Source: JAHDCJ01 sp039028895
GTDB taxonomy: Bacteria > Bacteroidota > Bacteroidia > Chitinophagales > Saprospiraceae
Length of the DNA: 64,000 nt
Reading direction: 5' to 3'
Assembly: GCA_039028895.1 (NCBI GenBank)
Contig: JBCCHF010000001.1
Location: forward strand, 124,001-188,000
Of the stretch, positions 61,147-64,000 are shown one piece after another (within the stretch, counting starts at the first letter, position 1; each line of letters begins with the position of its first letter). The position numbers were made by a program, and so were the translations under genes. The notes under the pieces were generated by a model. The model was not told the origin of the DNA. It ran no database searches and was given only the letters and a program-made list of their open reading frames with translations.

Positions 61147-62382
61147 TTGGAGGAAACAATCAACATATTAGAAGAAACCGCGGCGTATGTACAGGCATAT
61201 CTCGATGAGAACATGCCAATTCAATATGTTTACCACAATATTAACCACACCGTTAATGTTGTGAATTCCGCAAAGGAAATTGCTTCCGGGAATGAGCTTT
61301 CAGAACAAGAAGTCGAAGACTTGTTGATTGCTGCCTGGTTTCATGACATCGGTTATACAGAAGGTCCCAAAGATCACGAAGACAGGAGTATAACCGAAGC
61401 AGAAAAATTCCTTTCAGAAAAGGGATTCCCGGAAGAAAGGATTAAGGCCATCGGCAATATGATCATGGCGACAAAGATGCCTCAACGTCCACAAAACAAG
61501 ATTGAGGAGATTCTCTGCGATGCCGATCTTAGCTCATTAGGCGACCGCCGATATTTTGATCAGGTCATGAACCTGAGAGAAGAGTGGGAAACCACCGGAC
61601 AAAAAACATTCACAGAAGAAAGCTGGCTGTTGCTCGAACTGGATTTTCTAAGCAATCACGAATACCACAACGAATATTCCAGGCAACTCTATGATAAGCG
61701 CAAGAAGAAGAATATCGAGAAACTTAAAAAAAGGCTGGCAAAATTAAAAACTTCATCTTTTTTACCAACTATGGAAACTACGGCAACACAACCTAAAAAG
61801 AAAGATAAAGGCAAAGGTAAAGCAGCAAGTTACAGCCGGGGCGTTGAAACAATGTTCAGGAGTACTTACCGCATGCATATCAACCTTTCCGCGATCGCTG
61901 ATAACAAAGCTAACATCATGCTAAGTATCAACGCGATCATCATTTCAATCATGTTCAGCGAATTCCTTGACAAGATTAAGGCGCCGCAGTATATGATACC
62001 AGCATTCATCCTGATGGGGACCTGCCTGATCTCTATTATTTATGCCACTTTGTCAACACGACCAAAGATCACTGAAGGCAAGTTTACCAAAGACGATATT
62101 ATCAACAGACGCTCAAACCTGCTATTCTTTGGCAACTTCTATAATATGACCCTCGACGATTACGAATACGGTATTGGGGAAATGTTGAATGATAATGACT
62201 TCCTCTATGGTTCTATGACAAGAGACGTCTACTTTCTGGGCGTCGTATTAGCTAAGAAGTATAAATTCCTCAGAACCTGTTATACGGTATTTATGTGGGG
62301 AATCATTCTCACCGTATTTGCTTTCGTTACTACTTACATCATAACAAGAGCATCAGGCGGACCAACCACACCACTTGGCTAG
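61147..62382 (+). CDS. HD-domain fused to Pycsar effector (DUF5706) domain
   Basis: This 411-residue protein is translated from a TTG at 61147 (no ATG until residue 23). The N-terminal HD phosphohydrolase domain (~10-185) has His34, His66-Asp67 (AAWFHDIGY) and Asp125 (ILCDADLSS). After a Lys-rich linker (~185-230) comes the transmembrane effector domain of Pycsar antiphage systems: MHINLSAIADNKANIMLSIN (243-262) running into helix 1, further helices at ~283-301 and ~383-400, and FFGNFYNMTLDDYEYG. Pycsar effectors respond to cCMP or cUMP. No pyrimidine cyclase gene is adjacent. The HD domain might hydrolyse a nucleotide signal. Confidence 0.87.
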   Translation: MEETINILEETAAYVQAYLDENMPIQYVYHNINHTVNVVNSAKEIASGNELSEQEVEDLLIAAWFHDIGYTEGPKDHEDRSITEAEKFLSEKGFPEERIKAIGNMIMATKMPQRPQNKIEEILCDADLSSLGDRRYFDQVMNLREEWETTGQKTFTEESWLLLELDFLSNHEYHNEYSRQLYDKRKKKNIEKLKKRLAKLKTSSFLPTMETTATQPKKKDKGKGKAASYSRGVETMFRSTYRMHINLSAIADNKANIMLSINAIIISIMFSEFLDKIKAPQYMIPAFILMGTCLISIIYATLSTRPKITEGKFTKDDIINRRSNLLFFGNFYNMTLDDYEYGIGEMLNDNDFLYGSMTRDVYFLGVVLAKKYKFLRTCYTVFMWGIILTVFAFVTTYIITRASGGPTTPLG

Positions 62383-62398
62383 GTAAAGAAAAAGTACT

Positions 62399-63415
62399 TT
62401 ATTTTTTGGGAGGCGTTACGAAAAGTGAAATGCTGAAAAACAGACCATCATTGGCTGCACTGGAAATAACACTGCTCCGGGGATTCACTAGTGGGTCATT
62501 AAAGCTGAAGTTCAAATCTCTTCTGTATCCGGCAGCTAATCCTAACCATACAAGGGAATATAATTTTTGCTGAAGTTCAAAACCCATTTGTAACTCGGTA
62601 CGGCTATACGCCAACTCAGCAGGAAATGAAGAGCCAGTAGAAGCTTCCTTCAAAAAGTAATTACCACTGTGGCCCGAAACCTTAGCAAGCAGAATTGTAT
62701 TGTCAGAGAAATTATGCCTTAAAGCAGCTTTTACCGGAAGTGTTGCTTCTATACCCCACTTTGGCGAAAAGGTATGATAATAATTGATCAATGGGATCAC
62801 AGAATGTCTGCCATACTTGTATCGATATCCCAATCCGAAACCAATATCAAGGTTAGGATTCTTCTTTATACCAAGAATTGAAGCAACTGAGTAGGAGGCA
62901 TAATCAGGATTAAACCCAACAAATTTTTGATAATCACCATTAAACTCAACCCCTAAGCGGGTTATCAGGTAGGTTTTTCCCCGAAAGGGTTTCATGATGT
63001 AAAGACTCGTACCGAAACTTTTGAGTGATATCCTGTCGAGGCTTTCATGTAAATTATAAACAGAGGAAGGCGTATGCTCAATGACAAAATTCTCCTGTGA
63101 ATATTTTATACCAAAAATCACCTTGATCGATTCCTTGTTCAAAAAAGGTGCTTTGGCTTTAAATGTTAAGCGGCTGTGGGTATTAACAAAATTATTTTCT
63201 CCTGAAAAAAGAGGGTTTTCTGAACTTGAGGATAAGTTATAGGTCGGGTTAATATCGTATTGAAGCAGAATGCCTTTCGCTTTTGACTTGCCTTCACAAC
63301 CAGGTATACAATAGGGCCGCAATTCATCGTCAACGATAATGATATCAGCATCTTGAGCAAACATGCTAATTGTCGCAAGTAAGCAGCAAACCAAGATCAG
63401 TTTTCCTTTAAGCAT
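62399..63415 (-). CDS. Outer membrane beta-barrel protein (DUF6268-like)
   Basis: This 338-residue protein has signal peptide MLKGKLILVCCLLATISMFA, a short segment with a Cys pair (YCIPGCEGK, residues 35-39) and then alternating amphipathic strands typical of a barrel (DIGFGLGYRYKYGRHSVIPL; GIEATLPVKAALRHNFSDNT), ending near FFSISLFVTPPKK. It resembles DUF6268 family porin-like proteins of Bacteroidota, whose function is unknown. It is convergent with the HD-Pycsar gene, 16 bases apart. Confidence 0.72.
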   Translation of the reverse strand: MLKGKLILVCCLLATISMFAQDADIIIVDDELRPYCIPGCEGKSKAKGILLQYDINPTYNLSSSSENPLFSGENNFVNTHSRLTFKAKAPFLNKESIKVIFGIKYSQENFVIEHTPSSVYNLHESLDRISLKSFGTSLYIMKPFRGKTYLITRLGVEFNGDYQKFVGFNPDYASYSVASILGIKKNPNLDIGFGLGYRYKYGRHSVIPLINYYHTFSPKWGIEATLPVKAALRHNFSDNTILLAKVSGHSGNYFLKEASTGSSFPAELAYSRTELQMGFELQQKLYSLVWLGLAAGYRRDLNFSFNDPLVNPRSSVISSAANDGLFFSISLFVTPPKK

Positions 63416-63709
63416 AGGAGAAGCGTGTTAATCGGGTATCAGTTGATTTAAGTAAAAACAGTAGAGATTTGCTTCAGTTATTGGCTGATTTAATCGGGTT
63501 TAACAATAAAGTCTTAAAATCTACAGGGTTTATAGATAAGGTGGAATGGTTGATCGAATTGATTCGGTAACCTGAAACATCACATTTGATTATTTGTTAC
63601 CTTGCCAGTATCTTGATCTAATTATGTGTTGCAATATACTGGAATTCGTGCCTAAAATGCCACATTTATCATACCAATATTAAAAAATTGTTAAGTATTT
63701 GACAAATAT
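63416..63709. other. Intergenic region between divergent genes
   Basis: This 294-base AT-rich gap separates the divergent barrel protein and the right-edge gene. I find no TTG-N17-23-TAnnTTTG match, hairpin or small gene in it. Confidence 0.5.
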
Positions 63710-64000
63710 ATGATGAAATCAACATCAAAATCTGGCCCAACAACCTCTTCCGAGGAATATATGAATATGATGAACGCATTCCCTTTAAAAACAAGGTTAT
63801 CGTTCGAATACCTCATTAATTATTGGAAATGGCAAGCTGAGACGGAAACCAGCCCCGAACATTTCCTCGCTAAGGTCATACTCGAAAAGCTGGAAAAAGC
63901 TCCCGAACTGACTCAGCCAATAGAGGATTTATCAAAACTCGATAAACACAAAGAATTGGTCCGGTTCCTGGCATCAGCAATTGTCCCCAATGCTGCTGAT
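63710..64000 (+). CDS. Partial CDS at the right edge, possibly GAF-domain-type protein
   Basis: Two consecutive ATGs at 63710 and 63713 open a frame that stays open to the window end (97 codons). The encoded start MMKSTSKSGPTTSSEEYMNM is followed by FPLKTRLSFEYLINYWKWQA, EHFLAKVILEKLEKAPEL and LVRFLASAIVPNAAD. No signal peptide. The LSFE(Y/P)LI-W start followed by a PEL-PI segment is one I associate with the N-terminus of large Bacteroidota GAF-domain proteins, but the evidence is thin. Confidence 0.6.
   Translation, partial: MMKSTSKSGPTTSSEEYMNMMNAFPLKTRLSFEYLINYWKWQAETETSPEHFLAKVILEKLEKAPELTQPIEDLSKLDKHKELVRFLASAIVPNAAD

Noticed and set aside
61147..62382. A complete Pycsar antiphage operon
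   Set aside because: No nucleotide cyclase gene flanks the effector; neighbours are a phosphoesterase barrel and an outer membrane protein, so only an orphan effector-like gene is claimed.
1..64000. tRNA, rRNA, CRISPR arrays, transposases, phage genes
   Set aside because: No T-arm/acceptor patterns, direct-repeat arrays, transposase or integrase motifs were seen on either strand.

Overview
This window is a chromosomal segment of a Bacteroidota bacterium, most likely in or near the Saprospiria (Lewinella/Haliscomenobacter-like). The lineage is inferred from the type IX secretion (T9SS) core genes in porP-gldK-gldL-gldM-gldN order, a PorW/SprE lipoprotein, secreted proteins with T9SS sorting tails, Bacteroidota-type promoters (TTG-N19/20-TAnnTTTG) and the CHAT/ECF-sigma pairs. 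I see no tRNA, rRNA, CRISPR array, IS element or prophage.

Layout. 1-11700: a cut-off secreted protein, a small Cys-motif protein, uvrC, a class A penicillin-binding protein and porW on the minus strand; then a plus-strand run of M23 peptidase, bactofilin, AtpZ-like, a four-helix membrane protein and a biotin carrier; then a CaCA antiporter. 11900-17900: gldN, gldM, gldL, gldK and porP on the minus strand with a clear terminator and promoter. 17960-25200: a DUF255 thioredoxin-fold protein, hemD, a DUF4271 membrane protein and a BamA-like barrel, divergent from hemW. 25200-32300: small hypotheticals, a T9SS-exported esterase, meaB and the three-gene proton-translocating transhydrogenase pntA1-pntA2-pntB.

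32300-47700 is the most unusual part. It holds two copies of a three-part module: an ECF sigma factor, a single-pass membrane TPR protein (putative anti-sigma) and a TPR-CHAT protease-like protein with a signal peptide and a C-terminal membrane anchor. Among them lie a methylmalonyl-CoA mutase small subunit and a signal-less NlpC/P60-like protein whose leader resembles those of contractile-injection-system cargo. Next to the second module is a secreted protein with a third caspase-like (clan CD, DUF4347-like) domain and two dockerin-like repeats, in tandem with a cohesin-like protein carrying a T9SS tail. My reading, as a hypothesis, is an envelope-sensing regulatory system in which periplasmic CHAT proteases release ECF sigma factors by cutting the membrane TPR proteins.

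47700-64000: queD, glutathione peroxidase, holB, ricT, a CAP-domain lipoprotein, an 817-residue signal-less unknown protein, a small lipoprotein, a PqiA-like membrane protein, an SdiA-regulated-type lipoprotein, a 1254-residue phosphoesterase/kinase-like/outer-membrane-barrel protein, an HD-domain fusion to a Pycsar effector domain with no cyclase beside it, a DUF6268-like outer membrane protein and a cut-off gene at the right edge.
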